From Bryobacterales bacterium (GTDB lineage: Bacteria > Acidobacteriota > Terriglobia > Bryobacterales > Bryobacteraceae), in assembly GCA_947467395.1 (NCBI GenBank), contig CANIIC010000019.1:1-37115 (forward strand): 37,115 nucleotides of DNA. Direction: 5' to 3'. The notes beneath the pieces are model-generated. The model was not told the DNA's origin, made no database searches, and saw only the letters and a list, made by a program, of their open reading frames with translations. Numbering within the stretch: position 1 is the stretch's first letter; the number at the start of each line of letters is the position of its first letter. Below are positions 17,001-24,389 of the stretch, one piece after another. The position numbers were made by a program, and so were the translations under genes.

Positions 17001-17025
17001 GCGCAAGCAGAGAGGTGCAGCATGA
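14002..17025 (+). CDS. Amino-acid ABC transporter: three SBP_bac_3 equivalents in permuted lobe order fused to permease
   Basis: A 1007-residue lipoprotein-permease (lipobox ALTSC, C23). Six half-domains follow the signal: C-lobe (about 35-150), N-lobe (168-263), C-lobe (283-398), N-lobe (413-508), C-lobe (528-650), N-lobe (663-758). Each N-lobe carries TEERKK with PY after it and each C-lobe a (K/R)VDA-like motif, except that the first C-lobe reads QLDGLI. The chain then enters a HisM/GlnP-type permease: membrane segments about 801-825, 839-862, 869-888 and 967-988, with the EAA coupling loop at 901-921 ([20 protein letters not shown]). The ATG at 14002 has AGAGAG 9 nt upstream; the longer in-frame start lacks a lipoprotein signal. 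The stop codon overlaps the ATPase start by 4 nt. Known relatives (such as GlnPH-type fusions) join complete SBPs to the permease; beginning with a C-lobe and ending with an N-lobe is unusual. Confidence 0.92.
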   Translation: MLMMKRFKSALPTCGLLLALTSCATAPNAAITTLASAEHAKIGVMTGSTGEVFAKQRFPEAQLKSFDDIMDAVAAMKAGQLDGLITATSSAIQIGKTNPDLGMLSDVLTHEDTAIGLRKGNDQLLASINEIIASLKKDGTFEDMKRRWFKPDLSPYEEPSIDIPSEGEPLRVGVSATREPFNFVDKDGRVTGHDGELARIFANRMHRPLEFLNMKFSALIPALQSGKVDLIVTGMSATEERKKFINFSEPYFANSQVLMVKRSGDAPSGNPVQRDELSSLPQVEGKIIAVLSGSAGDLAARRHFPKANFQPMAASADAAIAVKTRKVDAFVYDKSVLLNIAAKNPDLVILEEPVDKLEVAAAIRKENTSLLADINGVLEELKSRGALEQLRKKWVDSNYTVPPRKAAKTQTSAKGVLRMGTAATIEPFSFQENGTLTGLDIELAEMIGERLGKSVELVDMNFEALIPALQSNKIDFALSNFNVTEERKKLVLFSSPYISNDISALVRKSSQSASTGDPGTASSDGHSKLVSTADLKDKKIGVLLGSAHDAWAGKNYPNATILQYRTSADVTLAVKTGKVDAAIFDEVPLRDVLRDDPSLGMLGESLFSFTVGAGFNREATALLQQFNAFLADIKRNGVYAEMVTRWIEKRQSSMPAFDQTKTSGSLVVGVTGGGAPFSFVQDNQLIGFDIELVKRFGASIGKEVRLSDMEFGSLIAAVATKKVDLIAASIYITEERKKQINFSDPYYEMGNRVFALKSNIAAYSNQTTARPVKASFLTSLASSFRSNILDENRYLLLLDGLKTTVILSILSTVFGTVLGSVICFLRMSSSPWLNVPARLYITILRGMPVLVLLMLIFYVVFASVDISPILVAVIAFGMNFGAYASEIFRTGIEGIDKGQTEAGIAMGFTPVQSFLYIVLPQTVQRILPVYKGEFISLVKMTSIVGYIAVQDLTKASDIIRSRTFDAFFPLIMVSVLYFAISWILMQFLQYIERQTDPKYKRKQRGAA

Positions 17026-18116
17026 TCAAAGTCGAACATCTTTCAAAAACTTTCGGCGAGTTGACGGTGCTCAAAGACATCAGCACCGAGATCAAGAAAG
17101 GCGAAGTTGTCTCGATCATTGGGCCTTCAGGCACCGGCAAGAGCACGTTCCTTCGCTGTCTCAATCTTTTGGAAGAGCCAACAAACGGGTCCATCCACAT
17201 TGATGGCGTAAACGTACTGGAGAATCGGGCTGATATCCCGAAGCTTCGACAACGCATGAACATGGTGTTTCAGTCTTTCAACCTGTTCTCACATCTCTCG
17301 GTTCTTGAGAATCTCACCCTGGGGCCAATCAAGCTGCGCGCCATGAATCCAAAGGAAGCCGCATCAAGATCAATGGAACTGCTCCGTCTGGTGGGCCTCG
17401 CCGAAAAAGCCAACAACTACCCGGACGAACTTTCCGGCGGCCAAAAACAACGCGTGGCCATAGCCCGTTGTCTGGCGATGGAACCGGAGATTATTTTGTT
17501 CGACGAACCCACGTCAGCTTTGGATCCGACGATGGTGAGCGAGGTCCTCTCCGTAATTCGCCGCTTGGCTCGCGAAGGCATGACCATGGCGATCGTGACC
17601 CATGAAATGGACTTCGCGCGAGACGTATCCAGCCGGGTGTTCTACATGGATGAGGGCGGAATCTACGAAGAGGGACCGCCGCAGCAGATCTTTGAGAATC
17701 CGCTGCGGCCTCGAACCAAAGCGTTTATCCACCGGATTCGCAGTTACACCACGCGGGTCCAATCACCTGACTACGATCTTTACGGCATCAACGCCGAAGT
17801 AGAGGGCTTTTGCGAGAAACAGATGTTCCCGGCTTCCCTCCGGCAAAACATATTGCTCTTCGTCGAGGAATTGCTGACTCTATATCGCCCCCATCTGACC
17901 GCTGCGCAGTTGGACCTCACCGTGGCATTCTCAGAAAAGTCAGATCGGCTTCAATTAGTGTGCGAGACACAGCCCGCACTCCCTAATCCTCTTGAAAATG
18001 AAGATGGAGATCTCGGTGCGATGATTTTGCGGAATATGAGCGAACGTGTGACCTATCTTCGGGACGCAGGCAAAAGCACTTTGGAACTCACGCTTCGTCC
18101 GCCGACAGATCAGTAA
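17022..18116 (+). CDS. Polar amino-acid ABC transporter ATPase with C-terminal RsbW-like (degenerate HATPase) domain
   Basis: A 364-residue protein. Residues 1-245 are a complete GlnQ/HisP-type ATPase: Walker [10 protein letters not shown] (34-42), Q-loop Q84, signature LSGGQ (137-141), Walker B ILFDEP with E162, H-loop H194. Normal family members end near here. Residues about 250-360 instead resemble anti-sigma-factor kinases of the RsbW/SpoIIAB type: [15 protein letters not shown] aligns with the N-box helix and [20 protein letters not shown] with the C-terminal LGL-helix-strand. The N-box Asn appears replaced by Leu and no DxGxG box is visible, so kinase activity is doubtful while STAS binding remains possible. 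It is translationally coupled to the permease gene (4-nt overlap), and a STAS gene follows 55 nt later. The ATPase call is certain; the tail is a pattern-based inference. Confidence 0.93.
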   Translation: MIKVEHLSKTFGELTVLKDISTEIKKGEVVSIIGPSGTGKSTFLRCLNLLEEPTNGSIHIDGVNVLENRADIPKLRQRMNMVFQSFNLFSHLSVLENLTLGPIKLRAMNPKEAASRSMELLRLVGLAEKANNYPDELSGGQKQRVAIARCLAMEPEIILFDEPTSALDPTMVSEVLSVIRRLAREGMTMAIVTHEMDFARDVSSRVFYMDEGGIYEEGPPQQIFENPLRPRTKAFIHRIRSYTTRVQSPDYDLYGINAEVEGFCEKQMFPASLRQNILLFVEELLTLYRPHLTAAQLDLTVAFSEKSDRLQLVCETQPALPNPLENEDGDLGAMILRNMSERVTYLRDAGKSTLELTLRPPTDQ

Positions 18117-18171
18117 CGAATCTTACGGAGTAGAGTCTCCCGCAGTAAAGGTTGGGGAAAGGAAGAAACAA

Positions 18172-18510
18172 TTGGTAAATAGTCGTGTGGTCGACGGCAT
18201 AGCGGTCTTAGAACTAGTTGGGAGGGTGGTGCTCGGAGCAAGTGTCAATGCTTTCCGCGAATCTTTAAGTCTTCTGCATGAAAGAGGGCAACACAAGATC
18301 GTGCTTGTTCTCATTCAAGCCCCATTCATCGACAGCGCGGGGCTTGGCGTGATTGTCGATGGATACAACCAATGCGTGGCCGCAGGTGGGACTCTAAAAC
18401 TTGTGCAGCCGAGCACTCAGGTGCTGAGAGTGTTGGCGGTTGCCGGCCTCGACCGACTTTTGGAAAGCTACGTTCATGAGAGGGACGCTATCGCCAGCTT
18501 TCGGGCTTAG
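18172..18510 (+). CDS. STAS domain protein (anti-anti-sigma factor-like)
   Basis: A 112-residue single STAS domain with the canonical phospho-acceptor motif FIDSAGLGV (D54, S55) in the usual place, so it can probably cycle between phosphorylated and free forms. The start is TTG at 18172, with GGAAAGGAAG just upstream; no in-frame ATG is available before the domain begins. It lies 55 nt behind the ABC ATPase carrying an RsbW-like tail, so it is probably cotranscribed and is the obvious candidate partner for that tail. It is distinct from the STAS protein at the end of the chemosensory operon, which has SSAGLR instead. Confidence 0.9.
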   Translation: MVNSRVVDGIAVLELVGRVVLGASVNAFRESLSLLHERGQHKIVLVLIQAPFIDSAGLGVIVDGYNQCVAAGGTLKLVQPSTQVLRVLAVAGLDRLLESYVHERDAIASFRA

Positions 18511-18515
18511 ATCAC

Positions 18516-19421
18516 CTAAGCGGACTCCAGCTGAAACGTCAGCATCTGCGGAACTTGCGCTTGCCGCCATGACCGAAAGTCTCTTGGGCGATTCGGGAGA
18601 TCATCGGCAATCATAACCGGCAGGGATACAGGCAAAGGATCGACATCGAACGGGTACGGATTCAGGGCAATTCTCCTCCCACCTAATGGTGTCACCCGGA
18701 TGGTGACGCGATCCGCCCAACTCTGCCTTGGCACGTCCTGCAAATTGTATTCGTCTTGGCCCAATCCTTTTGTTTGGCCATCGCGGGCCGAAATCAGGTT
18801 TGATGAGAGTGCGAGTGACATGCCGTCACACAATTGGAGCAGCCGCACGTGCGGGGATAGTGATTCCGGGTCGAGCCAATCAGAGGTGCTAGGATCTGAC
18901 CTCAGTCGTGATGTCCACTGACTTTGTTGCTGCTCGAGTTCCCGCAGAAACGCTTGTGGTGCGTCTTGGCTACCGGGATACAGTATCTCAGGGGGCGTTT
19001 TCCAAAAGAGTGGGTGGGTGAACGCGGGATTCGGTTGCGACAGGATGCGGACGGCATACAACCAGTAGGCGTGGCTACTAATCACCAGATTCACGTAGGG
19101 ATTCTCGGGGAAGCGACTTAACCCAAGTCGCCATCTGTTCATTCCCGCCTGTTGATCTTTCAGAACATCGGCTAGGCCGAGGGGGAGCGCGTCCAGATGG
19201 TCTAAGTCTGGGCTGGCTTCCCATTCCCACCAACCGTTATCATGCTGCGCAACGGCAAACACGATTTCCGCGCGAAGCCGTTCCGGATCTGGGACGTTGG
19301 TGTAATAACCAGGCACGCTAAAAGTCTGGTTGCCCCAATGTGCCGCCAAGTAGCCGGCCAGTTGGCCATGGTCTGGCTGGGTGACGAGCCAAACTCTTCC
19401 GTCTGTGTGAGTTTTGAGCAT
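18516..19421 (-). CDS. DUF3891 family protein
   Basis: A 301-residue cytoplasmic protein with no signal or membrane segment. It shows the DUF3891 pattern: QPDHGQLAGYLAAHWG near the start (H18), AQHDNGWWEWE (H60-D61), and SSHAYWLYA (H117). The spaced His/Asp residues resemble HD-type metal-dependent phosphohydrolases, but the activity is not established. The ATG at 19421 is chosen because it begins exactly at the family's N-terminus; no good ribosome site is visible there, so an upstream in-frame start as far as 19514 cannot be excluded. It converges with the STAS gene, the two stops being 5 nt apart. Confidence 0.8.
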   Translation of the reverse strand: MLKTHTDGRVWLVTQPDHGQLAGYLAAHWGNQTFSVPGYYTNVPDPERLRAEIVFAVAQHDNGWWEWEASPDLDHLDALPLGLADVLKDQQAGMNRWRLGLSRFPENPYVNLVISSHAYWLYAVRILSQPNPAFTHPLFWKTPPEILYPGSQDAPQAFLRELEQQQSQWTSRLRSDPSTSDWLDPESLSPHVRLLQLCDGMSLALSSNLISARDGQTKGLGQDEYNLQDVPRQSWADRVTIRVTPLGGRRIALNPYPFDVDPLPVSLPVMIADDLPNRPRDFRSWRQAQVPQMLTFQLESA

Positions 19422-19526
19422 AGAGATTCTAATACTAAAGCTAATCCAAGAACGCGGCTGGAATTCGCCTTTCGTGACGGGGACATAGTCGGGGTTTGGT
19501 AATCGGGAAGGCAAACGTTGCGTGCT

Positions 19527-19739
19527 CTACCCGGGATGCAGCCTGATGACGACGAGCTGTGTTTTGGCCGCGCTCTCGTTCCGGGCTAGGTGGACTTCAC
19601 CTGGCATGACGAGCAGGGACTGTCCAGGCTCGAGGGCTTGCTTCCTTTGAAGCAGGGCGGTGTTGATGGGTAGGATTCTGGAACAGAACCTACACCCTTT
19701 CCCTAAACCTCGCAATAGAGCCAGAGGAGGGGCCGTCAT
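19527..19739 (-). pseudogene. Possible remnant of a cupin-domain protein
   Basis: A 70-codon open frame whose last 35 residues (LEPGQSLLVMPGEVHLARN followed by ESAAKTQLVVIRLHPG) look like the final strands of a cupin barrel, including the pGxxH element. The first half does not match and the metal-binding N-terminal motif is missing, so this is probably the 3' stub of a lost gene. It could also be a small intact protein of unknown role. Confidence 0.4.
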
Positions 19740-19879
19740 AGTACACCAATTCGTAGTGCACTGTAGACCTCAATGGCTGCCAAATCCACCAGCAAGCGCC
19801 CAGGGGAGATGTCGCGCGAGTGCACATTAACCGATAAGAGATTTAGGGAGGGGGGCGGCATGATAGCGTGGGAACCTGA
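19740..19879. other. Intergenic region before the TonB-domain gene
   Basis: Non-coding. Two GTGCAC sites are present (inside the AGTGCACT palindrome at 19755-19762, and at 19820-19825), which could be operator half-sites for the gene starting at 19880, but two six-base sites are weak evidence. No clear promoter boxes were identified. Confidence 0.3.
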
Positions 19880-20275
19880 ATGGTTTTAAATCTCCATATT
19901 TTGCATCGCGGGTCTCAGAGGCTTGCACGACTGGTAACGCTGGCCGCCTGCATTCTTCTGCAAGCGCATCTCGCCTATGGGCAAGGCGCCGAGCCGGTGC
20001 GTGTTGGTGGTGATATTAAGCCTCCTCGCAAAGTCAAGGACGCAAAGCCTGTTTATCCCGACGAGGCGCGCAGAGAGAAGAAGCAGGGGACTGTCATTCT
20101 CGAAGTGGTCATCGGGGCGGACGGGAAAGTATCTTCCGCTAAAGTTGTCCGATCGCTGCCGGCCCTTGATAGGGCAGCTATTGAGGCAGTGCAGCAGTGG
20201 CAGTACGCGCCGACGATTATTGGAGGCCGCCCGACACCGGTCATCATGACCGTGGCATTGAACTTTGCGTTGTGA
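19880..20275 (+). CDS. Small secreted/anchored TonB C-terminal domain protein
   Basis: A 131-residue protein with a hydrophobic N-terminal signal or anchor (about residues 16-35, ending AYGQG) followed almost at once by a TonB C-terminal domain: PVYPDEARREKKQGTVILEV, then VIGADGKVSSAKVVRSLP and AAIEAVQQWQYAP. The long Pro-rich spacer that lets classical TonB span the periplasm is absent, and no ExbB/ExbD genes are near. Such short acidobacterial proteins are usually annotated as energy transducer TonB; whether this one energises a receptor or does something else is open. It is followed 75 nt later by the chemoreceptor gene on the same strand. Confidence 0.85.
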   Translation: MVLNLHILHRGSQRLARLVTLAACILLQAHLAYGQGAEPVRVGGDIKPPRKVKDAKPVYPDEARREKKQGTVILEVVIGADGKVSSAKVVRSLPALDRAAIEAVQQWQYAPTIIGGRPTPVIMTVALNFAL

Positions 20276-20289
20276 CGTCTGCTGTAGAG

Positions 20290-20320
20290 TTGCACAAGAT
20301 GGATTTGCTTCCACGATAGT
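20290..20320 (+). promoter_or_regulatory. Possible weak promoter upstream of the chemosensory operon
   Basis: TTGCAC at 20290-20295 and GATAGT at 20315-20320 with a 19-bp spacer lie 30 nt before the MCP start. The match is partial (4 of 6 in the -10) and the spacer long, so this is only a candidate; the operon may also be read from the TonB-domain gene. Confidence 0.25.
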
Positions 20321-20350
20321 GCTTCAGTGAATCCTCGAGGATCATCAAAT

Positions 20351-22051
20351 ATGCTTAGTTCCCTCTCAAAGTGGCGGCCAGGTACCATTCGGACCCGTAT
20401 CATTCTCCTCATCTTGGTGGGTAGCGTGGTGAGTTTGGGTGTCGGCTATGAAGGATTGCTACAGGCGGAGCGTAGTAGCGCTCAGTTCCAGAACATCTTC
20501 GAACAACGTGTCGTATCCACGGGTTACTTGAAAGATGTTCAGACTGCCTACAACGTCCAAATTGTCAGCGCAATGATCAAGTATGCCGATGGCCTATCGT
20601 CAGCTTCAGATGCCCTGACAACAGTCGAAGGAGCGGATGCGAGCATTTCCGAAATCTGGCCCAAGTTTGCTTCTCGCCAGACTGCGGAGGTCGACAAGCA
20701 GCTGGTGGATATTGCGCAGTCCCTTCGGACCGAGGTAGACGGAAATGTAGAGACCCTCAAGACTCTGCTGAAGAAGTCGGACCGGCCTGGGGTCCGCAAG
20801 TTCCTCGACGAAACCTGGTACCCATCCGCGGATCCTTTTGCGGATCAACTGACACAGTTGTACCAAACGCAGCAGAGCGAGGCTCGCAATGACTTTGAAG
20901 ATCTGACGGCGGCTTATGCGAACGGCCGTTCGCTTCAGATGTCGATTATCGGAGTTGGATTAGCCCTTTCCCTGTTTCTAGGATGGACAGTCGTCCGCAC
21001 AGTTACACGCTCGCTGAGTGGTGTGCGCCGACAGTTGCACGAATTGGCTGGGGGCGGCGGCGACTTGACACGACGACTGCCTACGGGAACGGATGAAGTT
21101 GGACTGATTGCAGAAGAGGTCAACCAACTGATGGACAAACTGCTGACGCTCGTTCGGCGAGTTCAGGAGTCAGGAATTCAAGTAACCTCGTCGGCCACTC
21201 AATTGTCGTCGTCTTCGAAAGAACTTGAGTCCACACTGGGCGAACAAGTGACTTCGACTAACGAAGTAGTATCGTCGGCAAAACAGATTTCAGCGACGGC
21301 GCAGACCTTAGTAAAGACGATGACGGAAGTCGCGTCTCTGTCGCATGATCTGGCGGAGTCTGCGGGACAGGGGCAAACCGGGTTAGCGCGAATGAGCGCA
21401 ACGATGGAAAAGATGGAAGCCGCCTCCGCCGCCATCGCCCAAAAACTCGCAGCGATCAACTCAAAGGTGAACAACATCACCAGTGTTGTCACAACGATTA
21501 ACAAAGTTGCGGACCAGACTAACCTGTTGTCTCTGAATGCGGCAATTGAGGCCGCTAAGGCAGGTGAGTTCGGACAGGGCTTCGCCGTGGTGGCCCGCGA
21601 AATTCGGCGTCTCGCGGACCAGACTGCAGTGGCGACGTTGGATATCGAGCAGATGGTCAAGGAGATGCAATCTTCCGTGTCTTCCGGGGTGATGGGCATG
21701 GAGAAGTTTGCCCAGGAAGTACAGGGAACAGTTCGAGAAGTCAGCGAAATCAGTGGCCAGATTGGCCGCATCATTGAGCAAGTCCAAGGACTCGGGCCGC
21801 GTTTTGAGTCTGTAAATGAAGGAATGGAATCGCAGTCGATCGGGGCCCATCAAATTTCGGAAGCAATGGTTCAGTTGAGCGATGCTACCGTAGCGACGGC
21901 GGAATCGCAGCGTGAGGCCGCACGCGTCATTCAGGTCTTGGAGCAGGCCGCCCGGGTCCTGCATCGGGAGGTATCTTTGTTCCGGGTATCTGAAGTCAGT
22001 TCTGGCGTCCCACTGGCAGGGGATAATGACACTGCCCAAGTCCAGGCTTAA
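20351..22051 (+). CDS. Methyl-accepting chemotaxis protein, WspA-like
   Basis: A 566-residue transmembrane chemoreceptor: TM1 (about 17-35), a helical periplasmic sensor of about 160 residues resembling a four-helix bundle, TM2 (about 196-217), a HAMP domain (218-265) and a long cytoplasmic signalling hairpin with the conserved tip at about 380-425 ([19 protein letters not shown]). The ATG at 20351, with GAGGA upstream, is preferred over an in-frame GTG at 20327. It is the first gene of a run whose order matches the Pseudomonas wsp operon (wspA-F), so it probably senses a surface- or envelope-related cue rather than steering flagella; no flagellar genes are in the window. Overlaps the CheW gene by 26 nt. 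Confidence 0.93.
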   Translation: MLSSLSKWRPGTIRTRIILLILVGSVVSLGVGYEGLLQAERSSAQFQNIFEQRVVSTGYLKDVQTAYNVQIVSAMIKYADGLSSASDALTTVEGADASISEIWPKFASRQTAEVDKQLVDIAQSLRTEVDGNVETLKTLLKKSDRPGVRKFLDETWYPSADPFADQLTQLYQTQQSEARNDFEDLTAAYANGRSLQMSIIGVGLALSLFLGWTVVRTVTRSLSGVRRQLHELAGGGGDLTRRLPTGTDEVGLIAEEVNQLMDKLLTLVRRVQESGIQVTSSATQLSSSSKELESTLGEQVTSTNEVVSSAKQISATAQTLVKTMTEVASLSHDLAESAGQGQTGLARMSATMEKMEAASAAIAQKLAAINSKVNNITSVVTTINKVADQTNLLSLNAAIEAAKAGEFGQGFAVVAREIRRLADQTAVATLDIEQMVKEMQSSVSSGVMGMEKFAQEVQGTVREVSEISGQIGRIIEQVQGLGPRFESVNEGMESQSIGAHQISEAMVQLSDATVATAESQREAARVIQVLEQAARVLHREVSLFRVSEVSSGVPLAGDNDTAQVQA

Positions 22052-22523
22052 AGTTGTGACTTCAGGAATCCTCACAGGGCTGATCTTTGAAGCCGGCAGA
22101 CAGCGGTATGGTCTGGACGTTGAAGACATTCTTGAAGTCGTTCCAGCCGTGCGGTTGAGGACTCTGCCGGGACTCCCCAACTACGTCGCCGGGATTTTCA
22201 GTTATCGGGGAGAACTTGTTCCAGTTCTGGACTTGAGTATGATGCTGAGCGGCGTCGCCGTTACGGAACACTTCAGCACGCGCATTGTACTGGTTCGTTA
22301 CTCAATCGACGGTAAGGATCCACAAACCTTGGGATTGCTGGTGGAACGTGCGTCTCAAGGCCTAGTCGAGAATCGCGGTGAACTGTTGTCTTCTGGAATT
22401 GTGAGCCCCCAAGCACCCTATCTTGGGAAATTCGCTGCAGAGGGAAACTCGATCGTTCAATTCATCAATGTGCATCAGTTGATTCCGGAGAACCTACGTG
22501 GACTACTCTTCGTCGAGCAATGA
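22026..22523 (+). CDS. CheW-like coupling protein, WspB-like
   Basis: A 165-residue protein that is essentially one CheW domain ([20 protein letters not shown], then [20 protein letters not shown]). It couples the receptor to the CheA kinase. The start ATG lies inside the end of the MCP gene, with AGGGGA just upstream; an in-frame extension further back is rejected because it runs through MCP coding sequence. It also overlaps the next gene by 26 nt, so translation through the operon is tightly coupled. It occupies the position of wspB in the wsp gene order. Confidence 0.9.
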   Translation: MTLPKSRLKVVTSGILTGLIFEAGRQRYGLDVEDILEVVPAVRLRTLPGLPNYVAGIFSYRGELVPVLDLSMMLSGVAVTEHFSTRIVLVRYSIDGKDPQTLGLLVERASQGLVENRGELLSSGIVSPQAPYLGKFAAEGNSIVQFINVHQLIPENLRGLLFVEQ

Positions 22524-23727
22524 TCACATCGCGATGGCTGATCTGCGCGAACTGCTCGCGTCGAGAATTGGCTTCGACTCCGACGTTCTTGGATCGACAT
22601 TCCTGAGCTCCATTGTCAGCCGGTGTCAAGCACAGGCAGGCATGTCTAATGTCGGAGAATTTGTTCGTGCTGCGGCTGAAGGCGGCGAGTGGTGGCACCT
22701 GTTACTCGACACAGTGGTCGTTTCGGAAACTTGGTTTTTTAGGGATGCGCCCATGTTTTCGGAACTGGTTGAGCGCGTGCGCGCCTCCGTGGAAACATTC
22801 GACTCCCGGGCAACTCGCATCTTTAGCTGTCCCTGTGCCACCGGCGAAGAACCCTTCTCGGTGGCCATGGCTTTGTCTGCTGCCGGCATCGCCCCTAAAG
22901 CGTTTACGATTGAGGCCGCAGATGTTAGCCCGAGGCTGATCCGGACAGCGCAACAGGGGTTCTTCTCCGCCCGTTCGTTTCGGGAAGTGAAGGATCGAGA
23001 TTTAAATCCTTATTTCGACCCCCAAAATGATCACGGCCGGCTACGATTGGCAGCCCCGTATCGGGAGATGGTACAGTTTCGGATCTTGAATCTGGCGGCC
23101 GCCCCGCAATTACCCATGTTCGACATCATCTTGTGTCGCAACTTGCTGATCTACCTTCATGATGGAGCTCGAAGATCCGTGATGGAGACCTTGCAGAACT
23201 CGCTTGCCCCGGGTGGGGTGTTATTCGTTGGACACGCGGAAGCGTCGATTGCGCTGGAATGCGGGTTACGACCCGCTGGAGACCCTCGGGCGTTTGGATT
23301 TGTGCGCCCAGACCGGTTGCAACCCGCAGCGCGGCCAGAACGAAAAGGGCTGCCGCCTCTCGTGCGCGATCGCGTTGTCCGGCCAATCGAAACAAGCAGC
23401 GGCAGGCGCGCTGTGCCTACGCTTCAAGAGATTCGGAACCTGGGTGATCGTGGGGCTGTCGCCGAGGCGATACGCGCTTGTCGGCAGTATCTTCATTGCT
23501 CTCCCGACTCTGTGGATGGGCACTTCTTGCTGGGCGTGTTACTCAGCGCGCAGGGCGACAAGGGAAGTGCGGAAAGTGCCCTGCGGCGGGCGCTCTACCT
23601 GGACCCCAACCATCCGGCGGCACTGGAACACCTAGCGTTTTCGGAAGATGCCAAAGGCGATAGCAAGAGTGCCATAAGGCTTCGCGCACGGATCCGGCGA
23701 GGAGAGCGAGAGAGGGCGGAGGCATGA
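22498..23727 (+). CDS. CheR-type MCP methyltransferase with C-terminal TPRs, WspC-like
   Basis: A 409-residue protein. The CheR methyltransferase part (about 15-275) has ETWFFRD (77-83), the SAM-binding SCPCATGEEPFSVAM (from 110) and FDIILCRNLLIYL. The C-terminal TPR-like helices (about 310-405, with HFLLGVLLSAQGDKGSAESA) match the CheR-TPR layout of WspC and FrzF. It methylates receptor glutamates for adaptation. The GTG start at 22498 has GGAG 7 nt upstream, whereas the ATG at 22534 has no ribosome site. The catalytic loop reads CPCATGEE, a small departure from the usual CSTGEE. Overlaps both neighbouring genes. Confidence 0.93.
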   Translation: MDYSSSSNDHIAMADLRELLASRIGFDSDVLGSTFLSSIVSRCQAQAGMSNVGEFVRAAAEGGEWWHLLLDTVVVSETWFFRDAPMFSELVERVRASVETFDSRATRIFSCPCATGEEPFSVAMALSAAGIAPKAFTIEAADVSPRLIRTAQQGFFSARSFREVKDRDLNPYFDPQNDHGRLRLAAPYREMVQFRILNLAAAPQLPMFDIILCRNLLIYLHDGARRSVMETLQNSLAPGGVLFVGHAEASIALECGLRPAGDPRAFGFVRPDRLQPAARPERKGLPPLVRDRVVRPIETSSGRRAVPTLQEIRNLGDRGAVAEAIRACRQYLHCSPDSVDGHFLLGVLLSAQGDKGSAESALRRALYLDPNHPAALEHLAFSEDAKGDSKSAIRLRARIRRGERERAEA

Positions 23728-24389
23728 CAGAACCAGGAGTAGACACGGCCCAGTTCCAGCGCTGCTGGGCTCAAATCGGGGTCTGGGGAGATAGTTCTTG
23801 TCAGGAGTTATCAAGGTTCATTCATTGCCGGAACTGTTCGGTGTACAGTGCCGGAACAGAAGAGTTGCTTGCCCGGAAAGCGTCTCCCGATTATCTGGAC
23901 ATGTGGTCGCAGTTGCTGGCCAAAGAGAAAGATTTAGGACCAGCATCGGGTCAGTCATACGTGATCTTTCGCGTTGGGGGGTCGTGGCTGGCCATCCGGG
24001 CGATTGTTCTCCGAGAGATCGCCCCGCCGGCGGTCATTCGTTCCTTGCCGCATCGCCGGTCAGAGTTGCTTTTGGGTTTAACCGCCGTGCGCGGTGAGAT
24101 CTACCTTTGCGCTTCGTTGCATTTGTTGATCGGGGAACCACCGCCCGCAACCTCGGATTCGGGTACGCGTTTCCTGGTCGCTGCCCATGAAGGAGCCAAT
24201 TGGATCTTCCCGGTGGACGAAGTGAGCGGGATTGAAGACTTCCCGGATATCGCGATGGAGCCACTACCGGCAACTCTGGCCCATACCGGAAACATTTACA
24301 CGCGAGGGATCGTGAAGGCCGCAGAGCGCCCAGTCGGATTGGTGGATGAAGCATTGGTCTTTAGGGCATTGGAACGGAAGATCACGTGA
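23724..24389 (+). CDS. CheW-like coupling protein with N-terminal Cys motif, WspD-like
   Basis: A 221-residue protein. The N-terminus has four Cys in a compact pattern: C14, C26, C35, C38 (CWAQIGVWGDSSC, then HCRNCSVYSAG). From what I recall of WspD-type CheW proteins, this N-terminal signature is characteristic and supports the Wsp assignment; it could bind a metal or Fe-S cluster or form disulfides. A CheW domain follows (about 78-215, with YVIFRVGGSWLAIRA and LLGLTAVRGEIYLCASLHLL). Start and stop overlap the neighbours by 4 nt each (ATGA and GTGA arrangements), typical of one translationally coupled operon. Confidence 0.9.
   Translation: MTEPGVDTAQFQRCWAQIGVWGDSSCQELSRFIHCRNCSVYSAGTEELLARKASPDYLDMWSQLLAKEKDLGPASGQSYVIFRVGGSWLAIRAIVLREIAPPAVIRSLPHRRSELLLGLTAVRGEIYLCASLHLLIGEPPPATSDSGTRFLVAAHEGANWIFPVDEVSGIEDFPDIAMEPLPATLAHTGNIYTRGIVKAAERPVGLVDEALVFRALERKIT

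Noticed and set aside
19755-19825. Two GTGCAC sites as operators of the TonB-domain gene
   Set aside because: A six-base palindrome occurring twice in 70 bp is weak, and the same six bases also occur in the unrelated gap near 9731.
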